This document shows, one piece after another, positions 46,491 to 59,407 of a stretch of DNA of 64,000 bases. The stretch is from Panax quinquefolius (Eukaryota > Streptophyta > Magnoliopsida > Apiales > Araliaceae). Numbering within the stretch: the first letter of the stretch is position 1; every line of letters starts with the position of its first letter. The position numbers and the translations under genes were made by a program. The stretch covers positions 35,092,123 to 35,156,122 of the forward strand of contig CM035170.1 of the NCBI GenBank assembly GCA_020205615.1, read 5' to 3'. Below the pieces are notes generated by a model. That model saw only the letters and a program-made list of their open reading frames with translations. It was not told where the DNA came from and made no database searches.

Positions 46491-49233
46491 AGTAAGACCG
46501 AAATTTTTTAAATAAAAGGAATTTCCTTTATTTATTATTTTGAAATAGTAAGGTTGATTTGATTAATGTGGATAGTTAAGGGTTAAATCATGAAATATTT
46601 CAAAATAAGCAAGTGGTTATAAAATATTCATTTTTAATAGGGGAATATTAGTTTGGTGGTGGAATATTAAATTAAATTAGTTTGTCGGGAATATTAAATT
46701 AATATTAAATGCGACGGTATTGACCATGTGTGGGCCCCATGAAAGCGATTGGATGAGGAAAAGCGACAAAGTTTGGGTGGTTATAAATATAGCGTAGTTA
46801 TTCTGAATTAAAGGCATTGGAATACCCGGTGGTTAAAATCTGATGTCTGGCGTGGTTGCCTGATGCTTTACGGTATTGCAGTATTGTTGAATTATTGATC
46901 CTTACGTGAAGGCCTTTACTCGATAATTTTCACGATGATTCTTGTTCGATATTTTATTTTATTGATTCGATAATTCTTTGCGTTGATATTTTATATTATT
47001 GTTGTTTGATAATTGTCCTTTGCATATTTCCCATTATCGGATCGATAATTCATATTATTTGAATAATATTATTAGATAACATTATTGGCAATGTCTAGAA
47101 AGTTACATCTAAGGAGAGGTTTGGTCACCTAATTGCGGCGCCCGATGAGGAGAGATCCTTATTGAAAGCCCCTCTTTCTGAGGAGCGGCTTGGTTGTCAT
47201 AAATGTGATTACGTAATATTATTTGTGAATAATTAATTATTGATTCATATGAAAAGAAATATTTATTTTATATGAATATAAATGATGGATTTATTTATGT
47301 GGTTATTAATGAAGGAATTAATGTTGAGGTGTTTTATCGATATTTTATCGGATTGGAGGTATTAAAAATCAAATCGGGGTTTTTGAGAGATATATTAAGG
47401 GGTTATAATTTTTAATCAAATAGTTGGATTGTGGTAATTTTGGGTATATTATACATACATAAGTTGAGTATATGTCCACAAATTTTGAGCAGATTAAAAA
47501 TGCACGAATGATTTGTTGTGAATTTTAAGAGGTGTCGGATTAGAAATTAGGTTTATAATTGATTTTGGTGGAAAATTCTAGAATTGAGTGGGCCCCACTT
47601 GTGGTTGGTGAAAAAATGTGCTGAATTTTATTTCAAATGTGGTGGGTGGCAATAGTAGCGAGTAAAAAGCCATCGGTGTGCAGTCAAAATGCCTTGGTGA
47701 ATTAACATTTTCTATAAATAGAATTTAAGTTAGAATTGAAAATCACACGAAACAAAGTTTTCTCTTTCTCTCTCTATATTATTGAGCGTATTTTGTGAGT
47801 ATTTAGATACTTTGAGAGTTCTTTATTCGGTCTGAGTTTCATTCGACATCACTTGAGCCTTTCCTTAGAAATCTTGATTCTTTGAGGTAAGGGATGTTAT
47901 TTTCTTCTCGAATGATATTAATTCTTGATATCATTATCTTTGAAATATTGGTTGGTACTTTTTATCAAATTTGGAACTTTTTCATGTCGGGTTCTATTCA
48001 TGATTTACTATTCACGAGTTCTTATTCACGAGTTACTATTCATTCTTATTCACGATTCTTATTCACGAGTACTTATTAATGAAGCGTGAAGATGTTTTTT
48101 GTGAATTTCTATCTTTTGGTGTCGGATTCTTATTCACGTATCGGCCTTATTCACGTATCTGACACTATTCACGAATCGGCACTATTCATAGAAAAATGAA
48201 AATTTTTTCTTTTAAATCTAAAATATCTATTACGGATACTAGCTTTGATTGTATCCATGTTTTGATCATTCTTGAATTTTACACCTATGATTATTTTTGA
48301 GGTATTTTTGAACGTGGATAAAACCAAGTACGAATCCTTAATCCTTAATCCTTGTCATTTTGTTTCCTTTGGATTCGTTTCTTTAAAAATATTTTTCATC
48401 ATCCTCGGTCTTAAATGATGATATTATTGAATATCTTTGGCTTTGTGAGTGCAAAGATGAATGATTTCTGAAGAATATCTTTGGCACATAGTGCAAAGAT
48501 GATTTTGCGGTGTTTAAATGAACATGGCCGGTGATGAATATCTTTGGCCTTTAGTGCAAAGATGAGCAGTGTTTAAATGAACATGGCCGATGATGAATAT
48601 CTTTGGCCTTTAGTGCAAAGATGAGCAGTGTTGAGATGAACATGGCCGATTGATGAATATCTTTGGCTGTGTAGTGCAAAGATGAATATTTGATTTGAGA
48701 TGAATATTGATTGATGTTACGAGGATAAAATATTGATGATGGGTTTATTAAATTCATAGATTATAGTAGATTTCATTCTCTACGTAACTCTTACATGAAT
48801 TATTATTTCAATTGCGAATATTGATGCGAAACTTGTTGTACATTGTATTCTATCAGTTTTTCCTGTTGGAGACTAACGATAATTTGTTGTATATTATCTT
48901 AGTCATAACATTCTTCTTGGGCTAGTTGAGCTCACCCTTTTCCTTGTTGTTCCATTTTTCTTCTCGGGGGCGAGAATGTAGCGAGTCTTAGTCGGGGTAT
49001 GGAATGAAGGTTACAGAGAGAGTTGTTTAGTAGTCCTCACCATTATTGTAAAATAATGTATCGATAAATGTGATGAGGATTTATTTGAGTATAAATATTG
49101 TCTAGAAGATAATATTTGTATTTAAACTCACATTTTATTGTTGTGATAATAAAGTTGTAGTTGTTTACATACCATGTATTTGGCGACTCGAGAATGGGTT
49201 GGATGGAATGGACCTATTTTGGGGTTAAATCAC
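46491..49233 (+). mobile_element. Element C, 5' LTR (2.74 kb)
   Basis: AGTAAGACCGAAATTT aligns with TGTAAGACCGAAATTT of the 3' copy, so the terminal T is altered. It ends near GGGGTTAAATCAC, before the primer site. Landmarks: a GGTCACCTAATTGCGGCGCC segment (47119-47140), TATA box TATAAATAG (47713-47721), TACTATTCAC repeats (47990-48190) and five stem-loops (48430-48683). It is a diverged relative of the B LTR. Small frames within the stem-loop region are artefacts of the repeats. Confidence 0.9.
48430..48683 (+). repeat. Five stem-loops ATCTTTG...CAAAGAT in C 5' LTR
   Basis: Arms ATCTTTG and CAAAGAT enclose GCCTTTAGTG or variants (GCTTTGTGAGTG, GCACATAGTG, GCTGTGTAGTG). Units begin near 48431, 48477, 48540, 48600 and 48660, with spacers such as AGCAGTGTTTAAATGAACAT. 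The matching block in the 3' LTR is at 54225-54482. Confidence 0.8.
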
Positions 49234-49235
49234 GG

Positions 49236-49247
49236 TTGATATCGAGC
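49236..49247 (+). other. Primer binding site of element C (decayed)
   Basis: TTGATATCGAGC follows the LTR and corresponds to TTGGTATCAGAGC with changes. It is followed by TTAGGGATATGAT, as in B. Confidence 0.6.
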
Positions 49248-49403
49248 TTAGGGATATGATCTCTGGCGGAGATCGGGGAATAGAACTAGGAGGGAGGCAG
49301 GCAGTAAATCCTTTGCTAGTGTGTCCTACTAAGCTTATTTGTTAGTTGGTCGATATATAGGGATATTATGTGATTGATTTCCTTAATTAACCCTTGTTTT
49401 ATG

Positions 49404-52261
49404 GCGATGTTGAGAATGTCGTTGAGAATATTAATAGTGGAGTAAATGAGGCCGTGGAGATGCATGTACTTAACTGCGAGGAGAGCGTCAGCAGTGGCAA
49501 TGTACCTCTGTGAATAACACCATTGAAGCGATGATGAGCGAGGGATGTTTAGAAGCTTTTTGCGATTCATGCAAAATCGAGACGAGGAGACTTCGTGTTC
49601 AAAATACGAGGAGGAAATGATAGCAATTCACGGGTGGTCCGCGTGACGATTCGAAGTTGGGACCACGAGTGCAGGAAAGCGGATCCGATCATGGCGGAAA
49701 CATGGGTCAACAAATTACGAAGATATTCGATGTCTTGGGATGCGAAGAACGAAAGTTCCATTCGCTACTTTTATGTTCGTGGCGAAGCGCGATTCTTGGT
49801 GGGAATCACGTGAAGCGTACCCATTCATTACCTTTCGGCGTATCGTGGGAGCGTTTGAAAGCAGATTCAATGACAAGTACTTCCACGAAAGTATTACGTC
49901 GTATGAAGGAAGTGGAGTTTATTAGATTGGAAGCGAGAATAACATGGCGGTGTCCCGATGCGGCGAAGTTTGCGGAGTTATCGAGTTTGCACCTCATTTG
50001 GTGGAGAATGAGGAGCGTATGGCGCGGATGTTTACGAGAGGTTTGAAACCCGGCGTCGTCGATATCTCATTTCTCATAAATTTTCTCTCTATTAGGATGT
50101 TGTAAGCGAGGCTCGATTGTTAGGCGAGATATACGAGATGCGTTCAATGGGGACCATAACGAGGATCATACCAAAGATAGCGATCATCGAATAACGATAA
50201 CCGGTGGAGAAAGAAGAATACGGACAAAGGCGGTAACCACTCTGGTGGTGGTAATCGTGGCCGTGAAAATAGAAGAAGCGAGTTGGGAGGAGATTTTAAA
50301 GAGAGATTCAACAACGACCATGTGAAGGCGTCGGCGCCGATGTATGCAACTGGTTCGAGGGAGGAGAAAGACCATCGGTCGTATGTTACAAATCTTGGGA
50401 AAGAGGACATATCATTGGCGCCTAGCAGTTTAAGGTATGCTATAATTGTGGAAAAGAAGGACATATCGCTCGAGTTATGCGATATCGAAACCTAGTCCGG
50501 TGAGAATGGTGACTCGAAAGGATGTCGAAAAGTCAAAGTCAGCGATTCTGGAAGAAGCGTTTGTCGTGGCCGGTCAAAATCTGAGGAACCCGACGAAGTT
50601 AGCACGGGTTAGTTAATTATAAATTCTTGCGAAGTTTATACCTTACTGAATCTGGGTTCTACCCATTCTTTTATCTCTCTTGCTTGCGCTCAGCGTTTGA
50701 ACTTGACTACGGAGAAATTAGACTTTGACTTATTTATGGAGACTCAGTTAGGAGAAACTTTCATTACATCCGTTGTTTAAAAATCTTGTTTGATTCAAGT
50801 TGGCACCATTACCATTACACATTGACCTTATCTCTTTAAAGATATTTGCTTTTGATGTGATTTTAAGGTTAACTACTCATCATGCCAAAATTGATTGCTT
50901 TTGTAAGGTTGTTAGTTTTCATATTCCTAAGCAACTTTATTGAACTCAAGCAATCAAACCATTGTAGTCAAACATTTTCATATCAAGCCATGAAGTCGTT
51001 CGTTTATTACGGATGTCGAGTTTTTCTTAGTCCATGTTATGGATTTGAATAAAGACACGTCGATTTGAATAATATTCTTGTTGTTATTGATTTTTCTGGC
51101 GTATTTTCTGAAGAATTTCTTGGCTTACTCCCAAAGCTTGATATTAAATTTTGTATCGACTTTGAACCGTTACAAAACTCATTTCTAAAATCTCATATCG
51201 AATGGCTCTATTGAACTTGAGGAGTTAAAAATTCAACTATAAATTTGGTACATGAGCCTTTATCTTGTGACTTCCTTTGTGGAATTCACTAAGCGGACTC
51301 TCTGTAGGGGCGTCATATTAGATGCGATAGTAAAGCGATAGGTGTCATTGTGACGTCTTATCGAAGGTTGGGATATGAGTCGCGATTGAGAACAACCTAA
51401 GTCGATGTCGAAAATCGTAGCTTTCTGAAGCTTAGTTGGTTATTATCGGAGATTAGTTGAAGGATATTCTCGAATCGCTATTCCATTAACGTGGGTGACT
51501 CGTAGAGATACAAAATTCGAATGGAAGCGAGGAATGTGGGAAGAGCTTGAAGAACTCGAGAGAGAGACTCATTTGACGTATATGTTACGACCATGCCATC
51601 TGGAAAAAGCGAGCGTGGTAGTGGCGTGTTGAGTAGAAGATCGTATCTGAAATCTGAGTACGATATTGTCAAAGACTCATTTAAGTATAATATACAAATA
51701 ATAGAGATGGAGATGAAAACTCTAGGTACCCGTGATGATATCTGATGATGGTGATGATATCTGAGTATAATCGACTTTAATCGATAAAGTTAAAAGGCAT
51801 TCAAAGCTACACGGGGTGATGAATTTGAAGAAGGAGGTCTGAAGTTGTTATTTTAAAAGCGAGAATCGGTGAGGTGAGAAAGCTCGAACCTTGATTTATT
51901 AATCCATTTGAAATTCTCGATCGAATAGGAGCGTGGCCTATAGACTCGTTTTACCACCAAGTATGGCGTGTTCATAACGTTTTCACGTGTCGATGTTACG
52001 TAAATATGTGGACGACCGAAACCGTCATTGAGTTAGAAGCCGGACGAGATAGCCAGAAGACTTAACGTCACGAGGAGGTACTGTCAAGATTTTGTAGAGG
52101 AAAGAACATGACCTATGTCTGAGGTTATACCATAAGTTAAAGTTTTGTGGAGAAACCATGCTTATTGAGGAAATGACACAGGGAGTTGGAAAGCGAAAAT
52201 GAAAGCGAGTATCTTTACCTTTTGAAACACAGTCGTCGTCCGATTTAGAGGCGAAATTTCA
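49404..52261 (+). pseudogene. Element C gag-pol remnant with large internal deletions
   Basis: The order follows B. Gag start remnant near 49404 and capsid traces near 49730-50070 (shifted fragments equivalent to SWERLK..., MKEVEFIRL and RGLKPG); zinc-knuckle traces near 50330-50470; protease traces near 50640-50900 (a GSTHSF-type stretch, then DWL-type text lost). Homology then jumps: after the protease-RT linker (about 51230) it resumes near the RT end (51380-51590, equal to B 30760-30990), then at B ~31330, B ~31480 and the chromodomain region (51870-52261). RT core, RNase H and integrase core are missing. Frameshifts occur every few dozen bases. Confidence 0.75.
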
Positions 52262-52274
52262 TAAGGAGGGAGGT
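52262..52274 (+). other. Polypurine tract of element C
   Basis: TAAGGAGGGAGGT directly precedes TGTAAGACCG of the 3' LTR, matching the B tract. Confidence 0.75.
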
Positions 52275-55021
52275 TGTAAGACCGAAATTTTTTTAAATAA
52301 AAAGGAATTTCCTTTATTTATTATTTTGAAATAGTAAGGGTTGATTTGATTAATGTGGATAGTTAAGGGTTAAATCATGAAATATTTCAAAATAAGCAGT
52401 GGTTATAAAATATTCATTTTTGTCGGGGAATATTAGTTTGGTGGTGGAATATTAAATCTTTGTCGGGAATATTAAATGCGGCGTGTATATTAACCATGTT
52501 AAATGCGGCCCCCATGTGTGGGCCCATGTGAAAGCGATTGGATGAGGAAAGCGACAAAGTTTGGGTGGTTATAAATAGCGGCGTAGTTATTCTGAGTTAA
52601 GGCTATTGGAATACGGTGGTTAAAATCTGATGTCTGGCGTGGTTGCTTGCGATGCTTTACGGTATTACTGATATTGTTGAATTATTGATCCTTACGTGAA
52701 AGGCCTTTTCGATAATTATTCTGATGAATTCTTGTTCGATATTTTATTTTATTGATTCGATAATTCTTTGCGTTGATATTTTATATTATTGTTGTTTGAT
52801 AATTGTCCTTTGCCTGATATTTCCCATTATCGGATCAATAATTCATATTATTTGAATAATATTATTAGATAACATTATTGGCAATGTCTAGAAAGTTACA
52901 TCTAAGGAGAGGTTTGGTCACCTAATTGCGGCGCCGATGAGAGAGATCCTTATTGGAAAGCCCCTCTTTCTGGAGCAGCGACTGGTTGTCATAAATGTGA
53001 TTACATAATATTATTTGTGAATAATTAATTATTGATTCATATGATAAGAAATATTTATTTTATATGAATATAAATGATGGATTTATTTATGTGGTTATTA
53101 ATGAAGGAATTAATGTTGAGGTGTTTTATCGGTATTTTATCGGATTGGAGGTATTAAAAATCAAATCGGGGTTTTTGAGATATATTGCGGGGTTATAATT
53201 TTTAATCCGTAGTTGGATTGTGGTAATTTTGGGTATGTTATACATACATAAGTTGAGTATATGTCCACAAATTTTGAGCAGATTAAAAATGCACGAATGA
53301 TTTGTTGTGAATTTTAAGAGGTGTCGGATTAGGAAATTAGGTTTATAATTGATTTTGGTGGAAAATTCTAGAATTGAGTGGGCCCCACTTGTGGTTGGTG
53401 AAAAATGTGCTGAATTTTATTTCAAATGTGGTGGGTGGCAATAGTAGCGGGTAAAAGCCATCGGTGTGGCAGTCGTCTGCCTTGGTAGGGCTAACATTTT
53501 CTATAAATAGAGGCTAAGTTAGAATTGAAAATCACACGAAACAAAGTTTTCTCTCTTTCTCTCTATATTATTGGCGTATTTTGTGAGTATTTAGATACTT
53601 TGAGAGTTCTTTGTTGATCTGAAGTTTCATTCGGCATCACTTGAGCCTTTCCTTAGAAATCTTGATTCTTTGAGGTAAGGGATGTTATTTTCTTCTCGAA
53701 ATGATATTAATTCTTGATATCATTATCTTTGAAATATTGGTTGGTACTTTTTATCAAATTTGGAACTTTTTCATGTCGGGTTACTATTCATGAGTTCTAT
53801 TCACGAGTTACTATTCACGAGTTACTATTCATGAGTTACTATTCACGAGTTCTTATTCACGAGTACTATTAAGTGAAGCGTGAAGATGTTTTTTGTGGAA
53901 TTTCTATCTTTTGGTGTAGAGATTCTTATTCACGTATCGGCCTTTATTCACGTATCTGACACTATTCACGAATCGGCACTATTCATAGAAAAATGAAAAT
54001 TTTTCTTTTAAATCTAAAATATCTATTACGGATACTAGCTTTGATTGTATCCATGTTTTGATCATTCTTGAATTTTACACCACTATGATTATTTTTGAGG
54101 TATTTTTGGACGTGGATAAAACCAATCTGAATCCTTAATCCTTAATCCTTGTCATTTTGTTTCCTTTGGATTAGTTTCTTTAAAATATTTTCATCATCCT
54201 CGGTCTTAAATGATGATATTATTGAATATCTTTGGCTGTAGGCAAAGATGAATGATTTCTGAAGAATATCTTTGGCTGTGGTGCGAAGATGAATGCGGTG
54301 TTTAAATGAACATGAATGAAGTGATGAATATCTTTGGCACATGGTGCAAAGATGAGCAGTGTGTTTAAATGAAATATCTTTGGCCGTGATGAATATCTTT
54401 GGCCTTTAGTGCAAAGATGAGCAGTGTTGAGATGAACATGGATGAATTGATGAATATCTTTGGCACATAGTGCAAAGATGAATATTTGATTTGAGATGAA
54501 TATTGATTGATGTTACGAGGATAAAATATTGATGATGAATTTATTAAATTCATAGATTATAGTAGATTTCATTCTCTACGTAACTCTTACATGAATTATT
54601 ATTTCATTGCGAATATTGATCTGAAACTTGTTGTCTATTGTATTACTATCAGTTTTCCTGTTGGAGACTAACGATAATTTGTTGTATATTATCTTAGTCA
54701 TAACATTCTTCTTCTTGGGCTAGTTGAGCTCACCCTTTTCCTTGTTGTTCCATTTTTCTTCTCGGGAGGCGAGAATGTAGCGAGTACTAGTCGGGGTATG
54801 GAATGAAGGTTCTAGAGAGAGTTGTTTAGTAGTCCTCACCATTATTGTAAAATAATGTATCAATAAATGTGATGAGGATTTATTTGAGTATAAATATTGT
54901 CTAGAAGATAATATTTGTATTTAAACTCACATTTTATTGTTGTGATAATAAAGTTGTAGTTGTTTACGTACCATGTATTTGGCGACTCGAGAATGGGTTG
55001 GATGGAATGGACCTATTTTGG
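52275..55021 (+). mobile_element. Element C, 3' LTR (2.75 kb, last ~13 bases missing)
   Basis: It starts TGTAAGACCGAAATTT and aligns with 46491-49220 throughout. Homology stops at GACCTATTTTGG, short of the terminal GGTTAAATCAC of the other copy. It has TATA box TATAAATAG (53502-53510), TACTATTCAC repeats (53780-53990) and stem-loops (54225-54482). Next to it, element D resumes without a target duplication and without its RT. Confidence 0.9.
53502..53510 (+). promoter_or_regulatory. TATA box of C 3' LTR
   Basis: TATAAATAG in TTTCTATAAATAGAGGC, followed by GAATTGAAAATCACAC and a CT-rich run, as in the B LTR promoter. Confidence 0.7.
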
Positions 55022-56950
55022 AGATAGGCTCACTTTTGAGAAACAAGCTCAATAGCAAACTCCACTTTTCATTGCGGTGGTAACCCTGATAACTCCTCAA
55101 GAAACACATCAGAAAAGTCACGAACAATTGGAACATCCTCAATACGAGACTCACCCTTAGATGTATCTTTCACAAATGCCAAATACCCCTCATAACCCTT
55201 TGCCACCAACTTTCCAGCCTTCAAAGCTGAAATCAACTTCACCACCCTACTTGGTTGTGAACCCTGAAACACGAATTCTAGAGACTTCACATCTCCAAAT
55301 ATAACCTTCTTCGCCTGACAATCGATAGTGGCCTGGTGCTTATCCAACCAGTCCATCCCAATAATGACATCAAAATCGTGCATACTCATCGGAAGAAGAT
55401 TAGCCCTACGAATCTTATCCCCAAAACTTATCGGACACACTCGATATAAATCAAAAATAACAACAGAAGTCCCCATCGGGGTAGTAATAGACATAACAGA
55501 ATCTAAAGACTGAGATGGCACACCCAGGTGCCGAACAAAAGACCGAGCAACAACAGAATGAGTAGAACCCGTATCAAACAAAATAGACTCCTCATGATTG
55601 CCAACTAAAAGTGTACCAGAAACAGTACCTGGTGCACCTGCCACCTGGTTATATGTCAAGGCAAATACTCGACCACCCTGACGTTGACCTCCATTGCCAC
55701 CATTATCACCACCTCCACCATTTCCACGTGGCCCGGTATAATCTCTAGCCATATGACCCATCTGTCCACACAAGAAGCATGCACCTGTGAGTCTATGGCA
55801 CTGCTTCCCCGGATGAATTGCCCCACAAGTAGCACAAAGTGCTATCGGGATAAGCTTTGGGTTACCCCCACCAGCTGGTCCCGGATAACGACCCGGATTC
55901 TATCCCTGCTGACGATTCTGACCATTCCAAGGTAGCTGCAACTGACGATTCTACCCTTGCTGAGATATCTGCTGATAACCCCTATTTTGATTCTGACCAC
56001 GCCACTGCCCCTGTTGGCCACCACGATTCCTATTCAACTGACCACCCTGATTTCTCCCAAGCTGAACTGAAGTTTAACCCTACTGGTCATCTCTGTCCCT
56101 CTTTCGACTCCCATCTGGTTTAGAAGACCAAAAGTCCTGTCGCTCCATCTCAATATTTTTGGCTGCATTTACCACAGCCGACACATCTGTAAACTTGTTG
56201 TTAATGAGATGTTGTCGATACCTATAATGAATCCTCCAGTTAACCTTCTCTGCCTGTTCTGTTACAGTTCTTACTGAGGTTCCCGCAAAGCCTGCCAACC
56301 TAGTAAACCTCGTCATGAAGTTCGTGATGGACTCATCATCTTTCCACCGAATTCACAGATACTCTCTAGCATAGGCCTCTTTATCAGCAGCTGGGAAGTA
56401 CTGCTGATAAAAAACCTCACAAAACTCTGCCCAGCTAAGTGTCTCAACATAACCATCACCCTTTGTTACTTTCATCGCTTTCCACCACCTCTGTGCATCC
56501 CCTTCTAGCTTGTAAGCTGCAAGCAACACTTTCTGATTATCTGAGCACCCCAACACATCAAAGATCTTCTCTAGGTGGGCAATCCAATTCTCTGTATCAA
56601 TTGAAGTTGGAGCTGAACTAAATGCATGTGGTTTCTGCTTTTGGAACCTTTCCAACCACACATACATTGGAACCACCTGCTGATCAATACCATCCGCATT
56701 CCCTTCCTCTTCGTTTGCATGTGGACCATTATTTCTCGGGTTCTCCTGCTCAGGAATTTCTTGTGGCGGCTGTTGCATTGCCTTTACAACCTGTGCCACC
56801 AATTGAGGTAAAGCCTGATTCACTGCCTGATTCACCAAGGTAGCCAACTGAGCATTTATCTGATTATTAGGTTGCTCATTGGGTCGACCCTCACCTCTTC
56901 CCTATTGTTGCCTCGCCTCCAAAGAACTCCAAGGCGGATCTACGAGCCAT
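55022..56950 (-). pseudogene. Element D gag and protease
   Basis: The likely start is ATG at 56948-56950 (MARRSALE), with a shift and a stop before the main gag frame (56353-56847). That frame has NQALPQLVAQVVKAMQQP, WIAHLEKIFDVLGCSDNQ, YKLEGDAQRWW and FCEVFYQQYFPAADKEAYA. A stop follows, then FMTRFTRLAGFAG (56080-56316), a Q/G/R-rich stretch with three or four TAG stops, and zinc-knuckle-like CATCGAIHPGKQC and CFLCGQMGHMARDY. The protease frame (55069-55773) keeps the active site ILFDTGSTHSVV and IIGMDWLDKHQATIDC. It ends FSDVFLEELSGLPPQ, with stops just after, and then meets the end of C. The RT that should follow is gone. Confidence 0.88.
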
Positions 56951-57118
56951 CTAACAAAGAGATCAACGAATAGATAACAAAGAAGATTAGAGATGCAGAT
57001 TCGAATATAGGCGATATGATAGGTGAATGAAAAATCAAATGAACAAAACCTAACCTGTAAGTCTCACCCATAACTCATGTGTCAAACCTAAATAGGTTTT
57101 CTACAAGAAAGAACCTAA

Positions 57119-57130
57119 GCTCTGATACCA
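57119..57130 (-). other. Primer binding site of element D
   Basis: On the minus strand TGGTATCAGAGC is a perfect match to the common initiator tRNA-Met site, four bases after the LTR end. Confidence 0.9.
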
Positions 57131-57134
57131 ACTC

Positions 57135-59189
57135 TGTAACACCCCCTTTCCGAAATAGAAAGAGAGGTTACTCAAAACACAACAAAACTAATTAATTTAA
57201 TAGCAAGGCTCAAAGTCACAAAAGAATAGTCTTAATAACTGATAAATACCACAAGTCAACCATAATAAATCTCCAACTGTCTCAAACCACAATCTAAAAT
57301 ATTTATTACAATTCAAAGTAAACTGACACATCAAGTCTAAACAGAATATTTCTAAATCATTGGAATGAATGGAGCTCTCATCACACTTGCCCTTGATCCC
57401 CCTGATTATCTGCCGGAAGAAAACACAGCATGAGCCAAACGCCCAGTACGGATATAGAATACAAATAATGAACCGAAATAACTAACTCAATTAAATGAAA
57501 AGAGACGAAACGAACTGAAATAAAACGAACAAATCTAACACAACGAAATAATAGGCTGAATCAAATGGTTGGGTGTTATTTCATACCGAGCTCAGAATAA
57601 AACAGAAATATACATTGCCACACAAGCAAGTCAAATAATGCCAAATAGACAAATCAAATAATGCCACACAGGCAAGTCACACACATTGGACCGCGAATCC
57701 AATGCATGTAAAGGAAAGGCGTGTTTGGCACAAACATCACCAATCCGTAGAACAGAACAGAAAAACTAGGGTCGACCCATACGCCTCTCACAACAAAACA
57801 CCAAATGGCCAACTCCCACCAGAGCACAAAACGGAGACGCCGTGGACTGGTCACACCGCCGCGGAAGGTGTCATGCCTCGGTGCAAAGAGGACATGCCTG
57901 TGGTACCCCCACAGATGGTTATATCTCAGGTATACCCTACGATATTCTAATAAAAATATAATGTCACAACACATGCGACAAAATATCAACACAAAGGGGT
58001 TCTAACGTGTACATGTTAAATCGAACGAATCATCAACACAAGTCTCTAAAATAATAATATGTACATCACTATAAATATCAAAATAAAATTTAGACATGAC
58101 GCACTAGTCTAAAGAGTACAAATATGAGTTCTAATTCAACGCCAAAACAAATTTATCACAATCAATTGACAAGGAACAATTATGAGAGGCAATACTAATT
58201 TTTGAAACGAATAACGAAACGAACAAATCAAAAACAAAAGAGTCTCGCTGAAAGAGTACGGAATCCGTACCTGGGTTAAGCAATGTAATACCCAAAGATT
58301 ATATTCCAAAATATAACTCCTTAAATTCCCTCCGTTTGAACTAATTACACAAATTAATAAATTAAATTAATAAACTATGCGCTAAATTACTAATTACCTA
58401 GTTATTATAATTTATAAAAAAATTACTGTCTTTTATTTGCATGGTACCAATAATAGGAAACTCTGATCAATTGTAGTCTGTTAGCAAACACAATACAATT
58501 TAAACTAATGTATGATTACGTTGGCTTTAACAATTCACCTGAATCTATTAGCATTCAATAGGGAAACATTACTTCTTCTTTTTTTAATCAATATATATAT
58601 ATATAACATCTTCTTGAAGCAATCCATTTTTTTAATCAATATATATATATACCATCTTCTTGAAGATCCACTTTAACCCATTAAATATTTATTATTTTAC
58701 AATTCATTCTATGTTCTTATTCAATTATTAAATGAGTCATCATAACCATCAAATTCAATTCAAAGACATGAATTACTAAATATAACTTACCTGTATTTTA
58801 TCTCTTTTCTCTGTACCAACGACTTTATTTCTTCCCCCCTTTTTTTCTTTTATGCGGCTGCTATCTCTCTCTCACAATCTTCCTCCAACTCGTATAATGC
58901 TAGTAAATTTAGGTCTAGTTATTTATTTATTAATTACCTTTTTTTTATATTTACTAACTCTCCCAATTTTGATAGAATTTTATATTTTTACACAATTATA
59001 AATTTTACCCACTTAATTTAAAGCCCAATTTTACCAATTAATATCCATCATTATTAATATTTATTAGCCCACATAACTTAAATGACTATTTTGACCCAAA
59101 ATAAATGACAAAGTCCAATAAATATGTTTTAAAACAAGGTAATTTTTATTATATATATATATATACATATATATTTCTCGGGTATTACA
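57135..59189 (-). mobile_element. Element D, 5' LTR (2.06 kb)
   Basis: This is the partner of 42416-44512 with the same ends. The TG...CA ends, the intact primer site inside and the AACTC duplication outside make D the best-preserved insertion in the window. (TA)n runs are shorter than in the other copy. Confidence 0.92.
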
Positions 59190-59283
59190 AACTCTATGTG
59201 AGTTAGTACTTATAATAATCACTGCGGTTATTAGTCCTAGGTATTCCTACCTACGGTTCATAACCTACAGCTTTGATACCAAC
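59190..59283 (-). other. Element A internal start: D target duplication and A primer binding site
   Basis: AACTC (59190-59194) is the right-hand target duplication of D. On the minus strand TGGTATCAAAGC (59270-59281) lies two bases after the A LTR end CTCACA and is the A primer site. Only about 94 bases of A separate D from A's LTR, so D landed close to the A leader. Confidence 0.8.
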
Positions 59284-59407
59284 TGTGAGGGTCCTGAATC
59301 CGAGGTCCCAAATCACCGCGGATCCGGTTCGATCATTCTATCACTAGTACTATATTTGCAAAAGATATAAACATAAATTGTTTATACAATACATTTTACA
59401 CACTATT
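59284..59407 (-). mobile_element. Element A, 5' LTR, U5 end
   Basis: It matches 36835-36958 (TGTGAGGGTCCTGAATCCGAGG in outline, TCGATCATTCTATCACTAGT) and stops at ACACACTATT, where C' begins. Confidence 0.88.

Noticed and set aside
48430..48683. Regularly spaced short repeats that superficially resemble a CRISPR array
   Set aside because: Plant LTR context, imperfect repeats, repeated spacers and variable spacing. They are stem-loop units shared with related LTRs.
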